Below, piece after piece: positions 17,910 to 26,520 of a stretch of 64,000 nt of DNA (positions are counted from its first letter, which is position 1; every line of letters starts with the position of its first letter). The position numbers and the translations under genes are program-made. The DNA lies in IMG/VR virus record IMGVR_UViG_3300042922_000265, positions 62,001 through 126,000 of that record, one strand, 5' to 3'. Origin of the DNA: a virus. The notes beneath the pieces were generated by a model that made no database searches, was not told the DNA's origin, and worked only from the letters and a program-made list of their open reading frames with translations.

Positions 17910-18413
17910 TCAGAACACCGTGGCGATGAAGGTGATGGGGTCGTCGGTGGAGATGCGGCAAATATCATTGCTCAGCATCTCGACGTGGAAATCGGTGTAT
18001 TCGGTCTGGCCGTCCAGAGAGAACAGCGCAACGGCCACCGGACCAGAGCGGGCGTGCTTGTGCTCGATGGTGGTGACGGTCTGGGGGGTGTTCTGCACAT
18101 GGACGTGCGGGGTCGCGGTGCCACCACTGCCTGGCTGAGGCAGGGTCTGAATCGGATAGGCGAAATCAGGATCGGCGGCCACAATGACGTCGCCGCGCTC
18201 CCAGACGCGCTCGAACCCGGAGGACTTGGCCACGGTCCAGGGCAGAGGCTGTTCATCGCCCACGTTGCCCTTGGCGGCCAGCAACCAGCGGATGCGGCCC
18301 ATGTTGAAGGTGATGGGCTGGCGCGTCAGGTTGCGTGCAAAGAGATCGGGGCGCGGCGCATAGCCGAACGGGTCAAGCTCGACCTCGTCCAGGCTCACGA
18401 AATTTGTCGACAT
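17910..18413 (-). CDS. Fibre-associated protein, 167 aa
   Basis: First gene of the fibre group, behind a stem-loop that contains its ribosome site. Contains a HVHVQNTPQTVTTIEHKH segment with alternating His that could bind metal, as in some fibre shafts. Probably a fibre attachment or chaperone protein; position is the main evidence. Confidence 0.6.
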   Translation of the reverse strand: MSTNFVSLDEVELDPFGYAPRPDLFARNLTRQPITFNMGRIRWLLAAKGNVGDEQPLPWTVAKSSGFERVWERGDVIVAADPDFAYPIQTLPQPGSGGTATPHVHVQNTPQTVTTIEHKHARSGPVAVALFSLDGQTEYTDFHVEMLSNDICRISTDDPITFIATVF

Positions 18414-18421
18414 ACGACAAC

Positions 18422-18451
18422 ACCCTCCTCACCTATTGAGGTGAGAAGGGT
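18422..18451 (-). promoter_or_regulatory. Stem-loop sequestering the ribosome site of the 17910-18413 gene
   Basis: Arms 422-434 and 439-451 pair in 12 of 13 positions around a 4-nt loop. The GAGGAGGG ribosome site lies in the 3' arm, 9 nt before the ATG, so the folded RNA would hide it. Related structures precede several structural genes of this phage. Confidence 0.65.
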
Positions 18452-18477
18452 GGTCGGCAGCAGGGTCGGTTACAAGG

Positions 18478-18717
18478 CTATGCAACAGCCTTCTGCATGC
18501 GGGGCCACATCGTGGTGACCGGACGCTTGATGTGCAACTTGCGCACACTCACCACCACCGGGTCCACCAGGGTGATGCAGCGACCATCGACAGCGGTCAG
18601 ACCTGGCTGGGCGATGAACTCGCGCACGTCGTCCTCGGTGTTGCTGGACGGCACGGTGACGAGAACACGCTGCTCATGATCCTCGCGGTCGGCGAGTACA
18701 ACCATGTAGGTATCCAT
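18478..18717 (-). CDS. Small protein, 79 aa
   Basis: ATG at 18717 sits 7 nt after AGGAGG; a longer frame to 18855 would cross the terminator hairpin and is rejected. Compact alpha/beta (YMVVLADREDHEQRVLVTVP) with a basic C-terminus. Single gene between a terminator and the fibre group. Not recognised. Confidence 0.65.
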   Translation of the reverse strand: MDTYMVVLADREDHEQRVLVTVPSSNTEDDVREFIAQPGLTAVDGRCITLVDPVVVSVRKLHIKRPVTTMWPRMQKAVA

Positions 18718-18801
18718 GTCGACCTCCTCTTGTCGGTTTCTATACCACCATTGTGGGGTTTCTACACCCTTTTGGCAAGGAGAAGTGACGTGAACAGCAA
18801 A

Positions 18802-18836
18802 GGACCCCCGGCCAACGAAAGGAAAACCGGGGGTCC
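18802..18836 (-). terminator. Intrinsic terminator, minus strand
   Basis: GGACCCCCGG pairs perfectly with CCGGGGGTCC around a 15-nt loop, followed on the minus strand by TTTGC. It ends transcripts from the gene group starting near 22.2 kb. The 224-nt gap to the next gene also holds a second GC-rich hairpin near 18880-18915 and no coding sequence I can support. Confidence 0.65.
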
Positions 18837-18941
18837 TAGCGCTTCGCTGATGCACCTCAGCTTAGCAGTTTGGGGCATTTGAGGCCCCGCTTCCCACCCA
18901 CGGGAAGGGTCTTTATCTTATCAGGCGCAAAGACCTGACGA

Positions 18942-19145
18942 CTAGCTGGAGGCGAAGGTCACAGGGTTGTCCCAGGCCGGGACAATCGTGCGCTTCTCCA
19001 GCACACCGGGAGCCACCTCGACCGAAATGGTCTGGGGGTTCGGGGTGATGCCGTCAGGCTGCTTGCGCCAGTACTCGCGCGGCATCATCTGCGACGTCGG
19101 GTACTCCGGGACATCCCCGTACTCCTTGGGGATCACCATCGTCAT
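18942..19145 (-). CDS. Small protein, 67 aa
   Basis: Last gene before the terminator. ATG follows GGAGTAACCC. Shares Pro/Tyr/Glu composition with the 19796-20122 protein. No membrane segment or cysteine. Not recognised. Confidence 0.55.
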   Translation of the reverse strand: MTMVIPKEYGDVPEYPTSQMMPREYWRKQPDGITPNPQTISVEVAPGVLEKRTIVPAWDNPVTFASS

Positions 19146-19148
19146 GGG

Positions 19149-19796
19149 TTACTCCTTCACCGGGCGATCCTCGGCCTCTGGAGCGTCCGAGGGGACGTCC
19201 ACGACCTGGATCGGCTCGTTGACTGGCTGCTCACCGATCGGCTCGTTGAGCGGGGGTACCTCCGGCGCGTCCTCCGCCGGAACGGAAGGGTCCTCCGGGT
19301 TGGTCGGGGTGACCGGGTCGGCCTCCACCGGGGTGCTCGGGTCGATCGGCTCAGCGACCGGGCCAGGCGCGGTCTCCGGGTCGGTCTCCGCCGGAGAACT
19401 GGTGGCCGTCTCGTAGGCGGCCTGGATCTTGGCGGCCAGGGACTCGCTCAGGGCGTTGGCCTGGGCGGCGTCCTCGGCGGCGTCGGTGTCGCGCAGGGTC
19501 TGCGCTTCATCCCGAGCAGCCTTGAGCTGGGCCTTGATGTCCTGGGACCAAGTGGTCCAGGAGGCGAGTGTCTCGTCGACAGTTGCCATGTCAACTCCTA
19601 GTTTCGTGAAGCCCCGAAGGGCCGCGATGGTGAGCCGTCCAAGTCCTAGCACCACCCACCGGGCGATGGTGTCCATGACGCCTCCTCTACTTCTTCCCCG
19701 GCCTACTCTGCCTTTCGGCAGTATCCGGGGCGCGAAGATCACGTATAGGAATACCGCACCGCCGATGAACACAAACCAATACAGGCCAGCGGTCAT
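19149..19796 (-). CDS. Membrane-anchored protein with Pro/Glu-rich tail, 215 aa
   Basis: ATG at 19796 overlaps the upstream stop (TGATG). An N-terminal membrane helix (YWFVFIGGAVFLYVIFAP), a basic stretch and a second hydrophobic amphipathic helix (WVVLGLGRLTIAALRG) are followed by a coiled coil and ~90 residues of Pro/Glu/Asp-rich tail. Two further in-frame ATGs at 19676 (after GGAGGCGTC) and 19589 (after GGAGTTGAC) have better ribosome sites, so shorter soluble or partly membrane-bound forms may also be made. Function unknown. Confidence 0.6.
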   Translation of the reverse strand: MTAGLYWFVFIGGAVFLYVIFAPRILPKGRVGRGRSRGGVMDTIARWVVLGLGRLTIAALRGFTKLGVDMATVDETLASWTTWSQDIKAQLKAARDEAQTLRDTDAAEDAAQANALSESLAAKIQAAYETATSSPAETDPETAPGPVAEPIDPSTPVEADPVTPTNPEDPSVPAEDAPEVPPLNEPIGEQPVNEPIQVVDVPSDAPEAEDRPVKE

Positions 19797-20122
19797 CAGT
19801 ACCTGGGAGTGATCTTGGTCTGCAGCCGATCGTTCTCCGGCGCTTCCTCGACGTAGTACTTGGGCGACTTGTTCTCGACCTCGCCGACGCGGCGCGGGAT
19901 GCGGTCCTCGTGGGTGAAGCCGTCCGGGCCGTCCTGGTCCGGGCCACCCAGGTTCGGGTTATCGATCCATTTCTGCTCGGTGGTCGGCACGTCCTCGCGC
20001 TTGTTGAAGGCGTTGGTGGATTCCAGGCTGTGATCACCGGGGTTGGGCAGGTCACCCTGGCCCTCGATGACACTGAGGGGCTCCGGCCATTCACCTGGCT
20101 TGACAGGCACAACCATGCTCAT
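19796..20122 (-). CDS. Unknown acidic protein, 108 aa
   Basis: ATG overlaps the stop of the long frame upstream (ATGA). Pro/Asp/Glu-rich, likely disordered, no catalytic motif. Between two membrane-protein genes. Confidence 0.55.
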   Translation of the reverse strand: MSMVVPVKPGEWPEPLSVIEGQGDLPNPGDHSLESTNAFNKREDVPTTEQKWIDNPNLGGPDQDGPDGFTHEDRIPRRVGEVENKSPKYYVEEAPENDRLQTKITPRY

Positions 20123-20312
20123 GACTTGGCTTCTCCTTCTGCTGACTTCTTGCTGCGTTGTGTGCGGCGAGGCTTGCTTCCGCGTTCGCGTAGATCGACA
20201 TCAGGGCCACCCACACGATCGCCTCCTTCCACCACAGGATGGTCGGGATCGCCAGCAGCACCCAGCCGATCGCGAGGATCAAGTGCCGATTCCTCCAGGC
20301 GCTCTTCAGCAT
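20091..20312 (-). CDS. Nested membrane protein in an overlapping frame, 73 aa
   Basis: Starts at ATG 20312 with GAGGAGG 9 nt upstream, inside the 20119-20436 gene but in another frame. Two hydrophobic helices (ILAIGWVLLAIPTILWW, EAIVWVALMSIYANA) are followed by a polar tail ending in HEHGCACQAR. Third codon positions in this frame are strongly GC over 20150-20312, while those of the enclosing frame are not, so the nested frame carries the coding signal there. Possible roles include a small membrane or lysis-related protein; none is shown. Confidence 0.6.
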   Translation of the reverse strand: MLKSAWRNRHLILAIGWVLLAIPTILWWKEAIVWVALMSIYANAEASLAAHNAARSQQKEKPSHEHGCACQAR

Positions 20313-20436
20313 CAGCGACGGCCTCCTCGGTCGGTGGGACGGGTGGCTTGAGCACCGAGGCGTCAGAGTCAGCCGGATCGTTCGGCGGACCCGGCAGGTC
20401 CGGGCGGTTCTTGATGTAGCGCGCTTCTGCTACCAC
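20119..20436 (-). CDS. Unknown protein, 105 aa, overlapping a nested gene
   Basis: GTG start just after the 571-aa gene stops, with its own stop overlapping the next start (ATGA). The N-terminal ~40 residues have normal codon bias; the C-terminal ~60 lie over the nested membrane gene and have weak bias. The N-terminus is real in my reading; the C-terminal part may be an incidental reading that persists for coupling. Confidence 0.5.
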   Translation of the reverse strand: MVAEARYIKNRPDLPGPPNDPADSDASVLKPPVPPTEEAVADAEERLEESALDPRDRLGAAGDPDHPVVEGGDRVGGPDVDLRERGSKPRRTQRSKKSAEGEAKS

Positions 20437-20437
20437 G

Positions 20438-22153
20438 TCACTCTCCGATCAGGTCGTCAACCGAGGCCAACAGCGACTGGACGCTGTTGAGCCGGTGCGA
20501 GAAGTCCTCGTCGGCCTTGAACGGGGTACCCCCGAGAGCCTTGGAATCCATCGCCCAGTCGCGTGGGTTGTCGCTGTGGTTGGTCGGGCAGTGCGGGTCG
20601 TGCATCTCCTGGGGGCCTGCTGAGCAGTACTGGCAGCCCTTCCAGAGGTCCTCGGCGGCCTCACCACGGAAGGGACTGTCGTACGCCCCTCCGCTCTGCT
20701 GGTGGGGAAAGCTCTGACTCTGCACGATGCTGTCGAAGTCGTCGAACGCTCCCAGGTGCGCCATATGCGTCTGGACGAACTCATCCTGGGGATGCTGCGG
20801 GTGTGCGGCGATCCAGGTCGCCAGCGAGTTGTCCCACCAACCGCCCTGGCTGGCCAGGAACTCCAGGTAGGCGCGGCGGTTCCAGTTCGGAGTCTGCCGC
20901 AGATCCTGCTTCGGACGGCGAGGATCATCCCACCAGCCACCGCCCTGATCGCGCTGGTAACGCGGGATGGGGTTGGTCAGCGGACCCAGTCCCTGGTTGG
21001 GCTTGTCCGGGTTGAAGGTCTTGGGTGGGGTGCCGGGTTCGGGCAAACCCGCGCCCTTGCCAGCGGCGTCCACGTCGGCCTTGAACTTGGTCCACGGACC
21101 GGCCTGGACCTGCTTGGGCACCAGGTGCTTGTTCGGGTCGGGCTCGGCGGCGTTGATGCGCCGGGTGGCCTCCCAAGCCGCACGCGCGTGTAGGTCGTAG
21201 GACGGGTCGATGTGGCCCTTGTCCTTGCCCAGAGAGACCTTCTTGCCGAAGTAGGCCGGAGTCTCGTACTTCAGGCCAGCCAGATCGGCACCGTGCGGGG
21301 TGTTGCTCATCCTCACGTGGTGGGTGTCGATCGTGGAATCCTGGTCCGAACCCATGCGCCAGTCGGGCTCGCCCGTGGTCGGGTTGGTTGGGTGCTGGTA
21401 GTAGCCCGCGTCATCTTCATGACCGGGTCGCGGCTCGCGCAAGCTGGTGGGGTCCAGGATGTTCTTGGCGAAGGCGGAACGCTTCGGGCCGGTCAGGGCC
21501 TGACGCCAGCCGTCGCCCTCGGAGTGGAAGATCTGCTTGGCCGACTCGGTGTGGCTACCCATGCCGGGGACGGTGAAGTTGGGGTCGGACCCGTCGTAGT
21601 GGGTCAGGAAGTGGTGACCCTTCTCCAGGTTCTCGTCCCAGCCGGTCTTGGGGCTGTAGGCGCTCATGACGGCCACGGTCTTGCCATGGTCGCCGGTCGT
21701 CTTGGCCGCCAAGTCCTTGGTGGCATCGTGGGCGGCCTGGTACCAGACACGGCCTGCGTAGCCCTGCTCCGGGGTCATACCCTGCTGGTGGCTGATGTGG
21801 TTTTGAACCAGGTCCTCGAACGTGTGGCCCGAGCCGTTGAGCACACCCCACGGGTCATGCTCGGGGTCCTCGGTGGGGCGCTTCTTGCCCAGCTCCGAAG
21901 GATGTGGGATGTCGCTGGACATCGGTGGCCGGATCGGGGAGTGGAAGGCACCTCCGTTGCCGTTGCGCCAGTCCTGAGCAGTGAAGTCCCCGGACACGCC
22001 CTGCGGAGCTGGTGCTGCTTGCTGCTGGCCGTAGCCAGGGTTTTCCTGGCCGCGACCCGGTGGCTTACCGACCGGTACCGGCGGGATCGACGGTGCGGCG
22101 GTACGCCACGGGGACTGCATCGCGAACTGGTCGCGCGCGGTGGTGATACGCAT
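20438..22153 (-). CDS. DUF7178-like protein with long extensions, 571 aa
   Basis: Residues ~120-280 match what I recall of the DUF7178 phage family: AYSPKTGWDENL, then LTGPKRSAFAKNI, then STIDTHHVRM. That layout recalls helix-hairpin-helix glycosylase-like folds. Flanking parts are Pro/Gly/Gln-rich, and the C-terminus has a CQYC ... HCPTNH cysteine/histidine cluster that could bind zinc. It lies among virion genes and may be packaged. Biochemical role unknown; the family link is from memory. Confidence 0.55.
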   Translation of the reverse strand: MRITTARDQFAMQSPWRTAAPSIPPVPVGKPPGRGQENPGYGQQQAAPAPQGVSGDFTAQDWRNGNGGAFHSPIRPPMSSDIPHPSELGKKRPTEDPEHDPWGVLNGSGHTFEDLVQNHISHQQGMTPEQGYAGRVWYQAAHDATKDLAAKTTGDHGKTVAVMSAYSPKTGWDENLEKGHHFLTHYDGSDPNFTVPGMGSHTESAKQIFHSEGDGWRQALTGPKRSAFAKNILDPTSLREPRPGHEDDAGYYQHPTNPTTGEPDWRMGSDQDSTIDTHHVRMSNTPHGADLAGLKYETPAYFGKKVSLGKDKGHIDPSYDLHARAAWEATRRINAAEPDPNKHLVPKQVQAGPWTKFKADVDAAGKGAGLPEPGTPPKTFNPDKPNQGLGPLTNPIPRYQRDQGGGWWDDPRRPKQDLRQTPNWNRRAYLEFLASQGGWWDNSLATWIAAHPQHPQDEFVQTHMAHLGAFDDFDSIVQSQSFPHQQSGGAYDSPFRGEAAEDLWKGCQYCSAGPQEMHDPHCPTNHSDNPRDWAMDSKALGGTPFKADEDFSHRLNSVQSLLASVDDLIGE

Positions 22154-22201
22154 GGAATGCCTCCTACTCCTTGAAGGCCCTCCCGCGCCGGTCTACAGGT
22201 T

Positions 22202-22393
22202 CTAATCGACCACGTCGATCTGCTGAACCACGCCGCTGTTCACAGCCTCGATCAGCCAATCGTGGGCATTGAACTGGTCAAGGAACTCTCCCTGAGTGGA
22301 GGTGTCCCAATCCGCTCTGGTCTCGGCTGTCGCCTTTCGCAGAATGGCGATCAGGGTGTAATAGGTGCCGTCTGCTGTCTTGTAAATCTTCAT
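22202..22393 (-). CDS. Small protein, 63 aa, leaderless
   Basis: ATG at 22393 lies 6 nt after a TATAGT -10 with GTTCTAG in the spacer, so the mRNA probably starts at or next to the ATG. An earlier in-frame start at 22615 would run through the SGNH gene and is rejected. Compact alpha/beta, no cysteine. Not recognised. Confidence 0.65.
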   Translation of the reverse strand: MKIYKTADGTYYTLIAILRKATAETRADWDTSTQGEFLDQFNAHDWLIEAVNSGVVQQIDVVD

Positions 22394-22399
22394 GGCTAT

Positions 22400-22428
22400 A
22401 CTATACCATGCTAGAACTTTATTTACAC
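22400..22428 (-). promoter_or_regulatory. Promoter, GTTCTAG family
   Basis: -35 GTGTAA (22423-22428), 17-bp spacer containing GTTCTAG, -10 TATAGT (22400-22405). The start codon at 22393 is 6 nt beyond the -10. Confidence 0.55.
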
Positions 22429-23883
22429 TAGGCCGTTCACTCGCGCAGCGGGAACCATGATCTCGGCCAGCTGCTCGACGATCTTGGCGGCGTAGTACCG
22501 GTTGCCCACCTTGGTGGCGTGGATGCCATCGCGCTTGGACACCAGCTGGGCCTGCTGGGAGTTGGTCGGCACACCCTGCGTGCCCGTGGTCGACGGACCG
22601 TGTCCGGTCCACCAACGCTGCGCCGCGTCCGGGCCGAACCCGTTGATGTAGTAGGTGCGCGGACGCTCGCCTGCTGCGCGGATCTGCCCCTGCACGTGCG
22701 GGTAGGAGTCATCGTCGACTCGCGGCGGGCCGATGGCGTTGCCGAACAGGGTGTCATCGAACGGCTCGGGGCTGACGTGCACGATGGTGCAGTGCGGGTC
22801 CTGGGCGTGGGTCCAGTCGTAGACCTCCCCGGCGCGGTCGTACATCTGCTGCTCGGTGACGCCGCCGGAGCTGGCGTCGTTCCAGGTGCCATTGAGCAGG
22901 TAGACCAGCGGGCGCAGGCCCAAGGGCTGCCCGAAGTCCTCCCCGGCATGGTGAATGAAGGACTTGCCTCGGGCCGCCATCGCGCCCACGGCATTGGTCA
23001 TCCACCCACGGCGGCTGGCCGATGATGTCCTCGACACACCACCCACGGTGATCTGGATAAACGGCAGCGCCGGATGGAAAGAGGTGACCGACCCGATGGT
23101 GTCGTCAAAGATCTGGCCGACTCCGTTGACGAAGAATCCGGTGGCTCCCTGCGCACGGCGCGCCCAGGTCATACCGGTCATCTCGAACAGGTAGTCAATG
23201 ATGCCGTAGGTGAACCACCCGGTGACATTGTCGGCGGCCAGCGCCTGGGTGCCCTCAAAGTAGCTGTCGCCGTCAGCGATGCCGAACAGTCGCGGCGGAG
23301 CGGGCTCGACAATAGAGGTGCCGTCGGTGCGAATGGAGAAGAAGGCCGCCGCGCCCATCACCACCCGGATGCGGCCACAGTACGGCGCGGCAAAGGTGAT
23401 GTTGCGATAGCTCATGTCCCCGGATGTGCGGGTGACAATCAGGGGGTTTTCAGCCAGCTTCCAGGTGCCTCCGGCGTGCTCGATGTAGACCTGGATGTTG
23501 CCGCCGTATTCGGTGCCGCTGTTGTTGCCACCGCTGTTCCAGTGCGCGATAGAGAATCGGCTCCCGGTGAACAGGAACTCAAACTCGGTGACGTGCTGGT
23601 AGTGGTTGTTTACCAGTCCCGCAGCCTGAGCCGAGTAGACACGCGGTGTAGCGACGTTACGACAACCGCCATAGGTCTGAGGCCCGAAGAAGGATGCGCG
23701 GATGTCGCGCTCCCACTTTTGACCCTGGATGTTGAAATGCAGCTTGGCGTCACTCCACTTGTACTCAGCCTGGCTGGTGTAGGTGGTCGCGGTGTTGCTG
23801 ATGACATCAGCCGAAACGATGCCGCTGGGCAGAACACCCCTGACGGGCTTGAAGTAATCACCCAGACGAACCATCGCTGTCAT
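22423..23883 (-). CDS. Virion SGNH-hydrolase protein, 486 aa
   Basis: Residues ~190-480 hold an SGNH/GDSL hydrolase: block I DGDS with Ser207, block III GTWND with Asn335, and block V DGIH with Asp452 and His455. Residues 1-190 form a beta-rich N-terminal domain shared with the next gene upstream, with the YFKP start motif. In phage surface proteins such domains usually deacetylate or de-esterify host glycans or lipids, which would help adsorption or wall passage. The active site looks complete. Start ATG overlaps the neighbouring stop. Confidence 0.8.
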   Translation of the reverse strand: MTAMVRLGDYFKPVRGVLPSGIVSADVISNTATTYTSQAEYKWSDAKLHFNIQGQKWERDIRASFFGPQTYGGCRNVATPRVYSAQAAGLVNNHYQHVTEFEFLFTGSRFSIAHWNSGGNNSGTEYGGNIQVYIEHAGGTWKLAENPLIVTRTSGDMSYRNITFAAPYCGRIRVVMGAAAFFSIRTDGTSIVEPAPPRLFGIADGDSYFEGTQALAADNVTGWFTYGIIDYLFEMTGMTWARRAQGATGFFVNGVGQIFDDTIGSVTSFHPALPFIQITVGGVSRTSSASRRGWMTNAVGAMAARGKSFIHHAGEDFGQPLGLRPLVYLLNGTWNDASSGGVTEQQMYDRAGEVYDWTHAQDPHCTIVHVSPEPFDDTLFGNAIGPPRVDDDSYPHVQGQIRAAGERPRTYYINGFGPDAAQRWWTGHGPSTTGTQGVPTNSQQAQLVSKRDGIHATKVGNRYYAAKIVEQLAEIMVPAARVNGLV

Positions 23884-25133
23884 CGCTGCCCCCTTGCACG
23901 AGGCAGGTCAACATTGATGGCGGCCAGAAGGTTGGCGATCTTGGCAGCCAAGTAGGCGAACCCCTGATCGTTGGGCGTCGCACCATCCGCGCCAATGAGG
24001 CCCGCCTGCTGGCTGGTGGTAGGTGAACCGTTGGAACCCGCGCCCGTCCACCACGGCGCAGTGGGACCAAAGGCGTTGATGTAGACGGCCTTGGGGGTCT
24101 TGGCCACAGCCGCCGCCTGTTCGATCCGGTTGTAATCGTGACCAGAGGACGGTGACGGCGGTCCGGTCAGTGTTCCGGCCACGCCTGCGCCCGCGAAAGG
24201 CATGGGAGATACGTGCACAATCGTCACGTGACGATCGAGCCCCCTGATCCACTGAAGGCAGTCCAACGCGCGGGTGGCCATCGGTCCGGTCGGAGACCCC
24301 GTAGCACTGCCCCTGCCACCGTCCTCCAACGTGCCCACCAGGAGGAAGAACAGCGGCTTGGCGGCCAGGTCGTCGCCCAGCAGCACCTTGCGCGCGGCGG
24401 AGAACCACCGGGTAGCCCCACTGGGTCCTGTCGTGTCAGCGGTGACCGTCCCCGAGCCGTTGTAGAAGAACCCGGACTGGTAGCCACGACGCGCCCAGAC
24501 GATTCCGGTGCGCTCGAACAGATAGTCGCAGAGCCCGCCAGTCAGAAACGAGGTGCCCGACGCCTGCTTGATACCTGCGCCGTCCACCCACTTGTCACCG
24601 TCGCAGACGCCGAACGCGCGATCGGGAGAGGGCTTGATGATGGCGGACTGCTCGCAGCCGACGCCGACGAAAGCACCGCCGCCCAAGACGAAGCGGATGC
24701 GGCCATGGAAGGGCGCGGCGAAGACGATGCGCCGGTACATCAGGCCGGTGGTGGTCCCCGTCAGCGGTGCGGCCTTGGCCTTGTACATCTGGCCGCCGAC
24801 CTCGATGTAGACCTGGCTGTCGTAATAGTCCGACCCGACGAAAGCAATGTCCAGGATGGTTCCGGTGAACTCGAACTCGGTCTCGATGATGTGGGTGACC
24901 CCGGTACGGTCACTGGCCGCATTGGCGACACCATCAGCGTCACCGGCTCCCGCGTCCTGCCAGCGCTGGCCCTGGGTATTGAAGCTGGCCGCGCTCGACC
25001 GCGCGTAGATCGTGGCGGGATTGACGAAAGTCTGAGCCGTGGCATTGTATTCATCGGTGGTGAGGATGCCAGCGGGGATCAACCCGCCGATGGGCTTGAA
25101 GTACTGGCTGGCCCTGCCGGTGTTGGTGATCAT
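23880..25133 (-). CDS. Inactive SGNH-like paralogue, 417 aa
   Basis: Clear full-length paralogue of the downstream gene: same YFKP(I/V)GG/RG start, FAAPFHGRIRFV versus FAAPYCGRIRVV, CDYLFERTGIVWARR versus IDYLFEMTGMTWARR, and the same end. All catalytic blocks are changed: GDS is GDK (Lys181), GxND is GTLED (Glu270), and DxxH is DGAT (Thr386). It should therefore be a binding or structural version. The pair is coupled by an ATGA overlap. Confidence 0.8.
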   Translation of the reverse strand: MITNTGRASQYFKPIGGLIPAGILTTDEYNATAQTFVNPATIYARSSAASFNTQGQRWQDAGAGDADGVANAASDRTGVTHIIETEFEFTGTILDIAFVGSDYYDSQVYIEVGGQMYKAKAAPLTGTTTGLMYRRIVFAAPFHGRIRFVLGGGAFVGVGCEQSAIIKPSPDRAFGVCDGDKWVDGAGIKQASGTSFLTGGLCDYLFERTGIVWARRGYQSGFFYNGSGTVTADTTGPSGATRWFSAARKVLLGDDLAAKPLFFLLVGTLEDGGRGSATGSPTGPMATRALDCLQWIRGLDRHVTIVHVSPMPFAGAGVAGTLTGPPSPSSGHDYNRIEQAAAVAKTPKAVYINAFGPTAPWWTGAGSNGSPTTSQQAGLIGADGATPNDQGFAYLAAKIANLLAAINVDLPRARGQR

Positions 25134-26473
25134 CAGACACCCACCATCAGCAGGTCGTAGACGTAGACCTGTCCCGGTTCCAACTCGCCCGCCACCTTGA
25201 GCACCGCATTCGTGGTACTCGTGGTCTCGACATAGGGGAACGTGGCCGCAGTCAGTGCGCCTTGAGGGCTCACCGCGACGTATGGACGCACCGTGAAGCC
25301 GTCCAGAACCAGGGTGGCCAGGGTGCCAAACGACACCGGCCCGGTGCCAGTGGTGATAGAGATGCGGTAGGCCAAGCGAATGCCCTCGGCCTCGTAGGTG
25401 GCACCGACGCCCGCATTGGCATGCAAGGTGATCGTCGGCAGGTCACCTTCGGCGCTGAGAACCTCGTAGACCTGGGCCAATGTGACGTCCGCGCCGTCGG
25501 CTCCAGCAGCTCCAGTGGCACCCGTGTTTCCAGTGTCACCCTTGGGTCCCTGGATACCCTGAGGCCCCTGGGCTCCAGCGGCACCGGTATCGCCGGTATC
25601 ACCCTTATCGCCCTTGGGGCCTGTCGCGCCAGTCGCTCCGACCTGGCCCTGAGGTCCTTGAGCGCCCTGCAGACCGTCAGGCCCGATGGGTCCCTGGGGT
25701 CCCTGGCTGCCGGTAGGTCCGGTGGGGCCGACGTCCCCGGTGTCACCCTTGGCACCGGTCGCCCCGGTGGGTCCGGTAGGCCCGGTCTGGCCTACGGGAC
25801 CTTGTGCTCCGGTAGGTCCTGCTGCCCCGGTGTTGCCGGTGGGACCCTGAGGTCCCTGGTTGCCCGTGTCGCCCTTTGGTCCCGTGGCTCCGGTAGGTCC
25901 TGCCGGTCCGGTCAGTCCTCGCTCACCACGCAGGCCGGTGCTGCCTGTGGCTCCCGCTGGTCCGGTGGCTCCGGTGCTGCCTGCTGCCCCCTGGTCGCCC
26001 TTGAGACCGCGTTCTCCCCGGTCTCCCGTGGCACCCTTGGGTCCAGTAGCTCCGGTAGCTCCAGCTGGCCCTGTGAGGCCCCTCTCACCGCGATCACCCT
26101 TGTCACCCTTGGGTCCACGCGCACCAGTCGCGCCGGTATCGCCCTTGATGCCCTGAAGGCCACGCTCACCGCGTGCGCCGGTCTCACCGGGTAGTCCTCG
26201 CGGCCCAGTCGGTCCTGGAGGCCCCTGGGGGCCGGTATCACCCTTCGGTCCGCCTGGTGTGCCGGGTGGCCCCGGTGGGCCAGCAGGACCTTGCGGTCCC
26301 ATGGTCTCCACTCGGACGACGGTGGGACTGGCCGGGACGCTGTCGACCTGCTTGAGGCCCTCCGCCGGGGGATTCCTGATAACCCAGCCGCCGTTGGAGA
26401 GCTTCACGCTCCACAATCTGGTCAGCTTGGAGTAGCTCCACTCCCGACCCTGTTCGTCAACCCACTTGGCCAC
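25133..26473 (-). CDS. Collagen-like fibre protein, 446 aa
   Basis: GTG at 26473 is chosen because it lies 5 nt after GGAGGAGG in a stem-loop; an in-frame GTG at 26488 would overlap that site. An N-terminal ~55-residue domain ([18 protein letters not shown]) is followed by about 90 Gly-X-Y triplets, with many GPQG, GPAG and KGDTG units, and a ~110-residue C-terminal beta domain likely to trimerise. Phage collagen-like proteins form trimeric fibres. The last gene before the SGNH pair. Confidence 0.85.
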   Translation of the reverse strand: MAKWVDEQGREWSYSKLTRLWSVKLSNGGWVIRNPPAEGLKQVDSVPASPTVVRVETMGPQGPAGPPGPPGTPGGPKGDTGPQGPPGPTGPRGLPGETGARGERGLQGIKGDTGATGARGPKGDKGDRGERGLTGPAGATGATGPKGATGDRGERGLKGDQGAAGSTGATGPAGATGSTGLRGERGLTGPAGPTGATGPKGDTGNQGPQGPTGNTGAAGPTGAQGPVGQTGPTGPTGATGAKGDTGDVGPTGPTGSQGPQGPIGPDGLQGAQGPQGQVGATGATGPKGDKGDTGDTGAAGAQGPQGIQGPKGDTGNTGATGAAGADGADVTLAQVYEVLSAEGDLPTITLHANAGVGATYEAEGIRLAYRISITTGTGPVSFGTLATLVLDGFTVRPYVAVSPQGALTAATFPYVETTSTTNAVLKVAGELEPGQVYVYDLLMVGV

Positions 26474-26478
26474 AGTGA

Positions 26479-26507
26479 CCTCCTCCACCTATTACGGGTG
26501 GAGGAGG
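26479..26507 (-). promoter_or_regulatory. Stem-loop sequestering the ribosome site of the collagen-like gene
   Basis: CCTCCTCCACC and GGTGGAGGAGG pair perfectly over 11 bp around a 7-nt loop. The GGAGGAGG ribosome site is wholly in the 3' arm, 5 nt before the GTG start, so translation should require unfolding. Confidence 0.7.
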
Positions 26508-26520
26508 GTGTGCTGGCAGG

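Noticed and set aside
16611-18518. 635-aa plus-strand open frame opposite the fibre genes
   Set aside because: Low-complexity shadow of Thr/Ala/Gly-rich genes on the minus strand; ignored.
25480-26300. DNA-level repeats in the collagen-like gene considered as tandem repeats or a CRISPR array
   Set aside because: The repeats follow the Gly-X-Y codon period and vary between units; no spacers or palindromic repeats are present.
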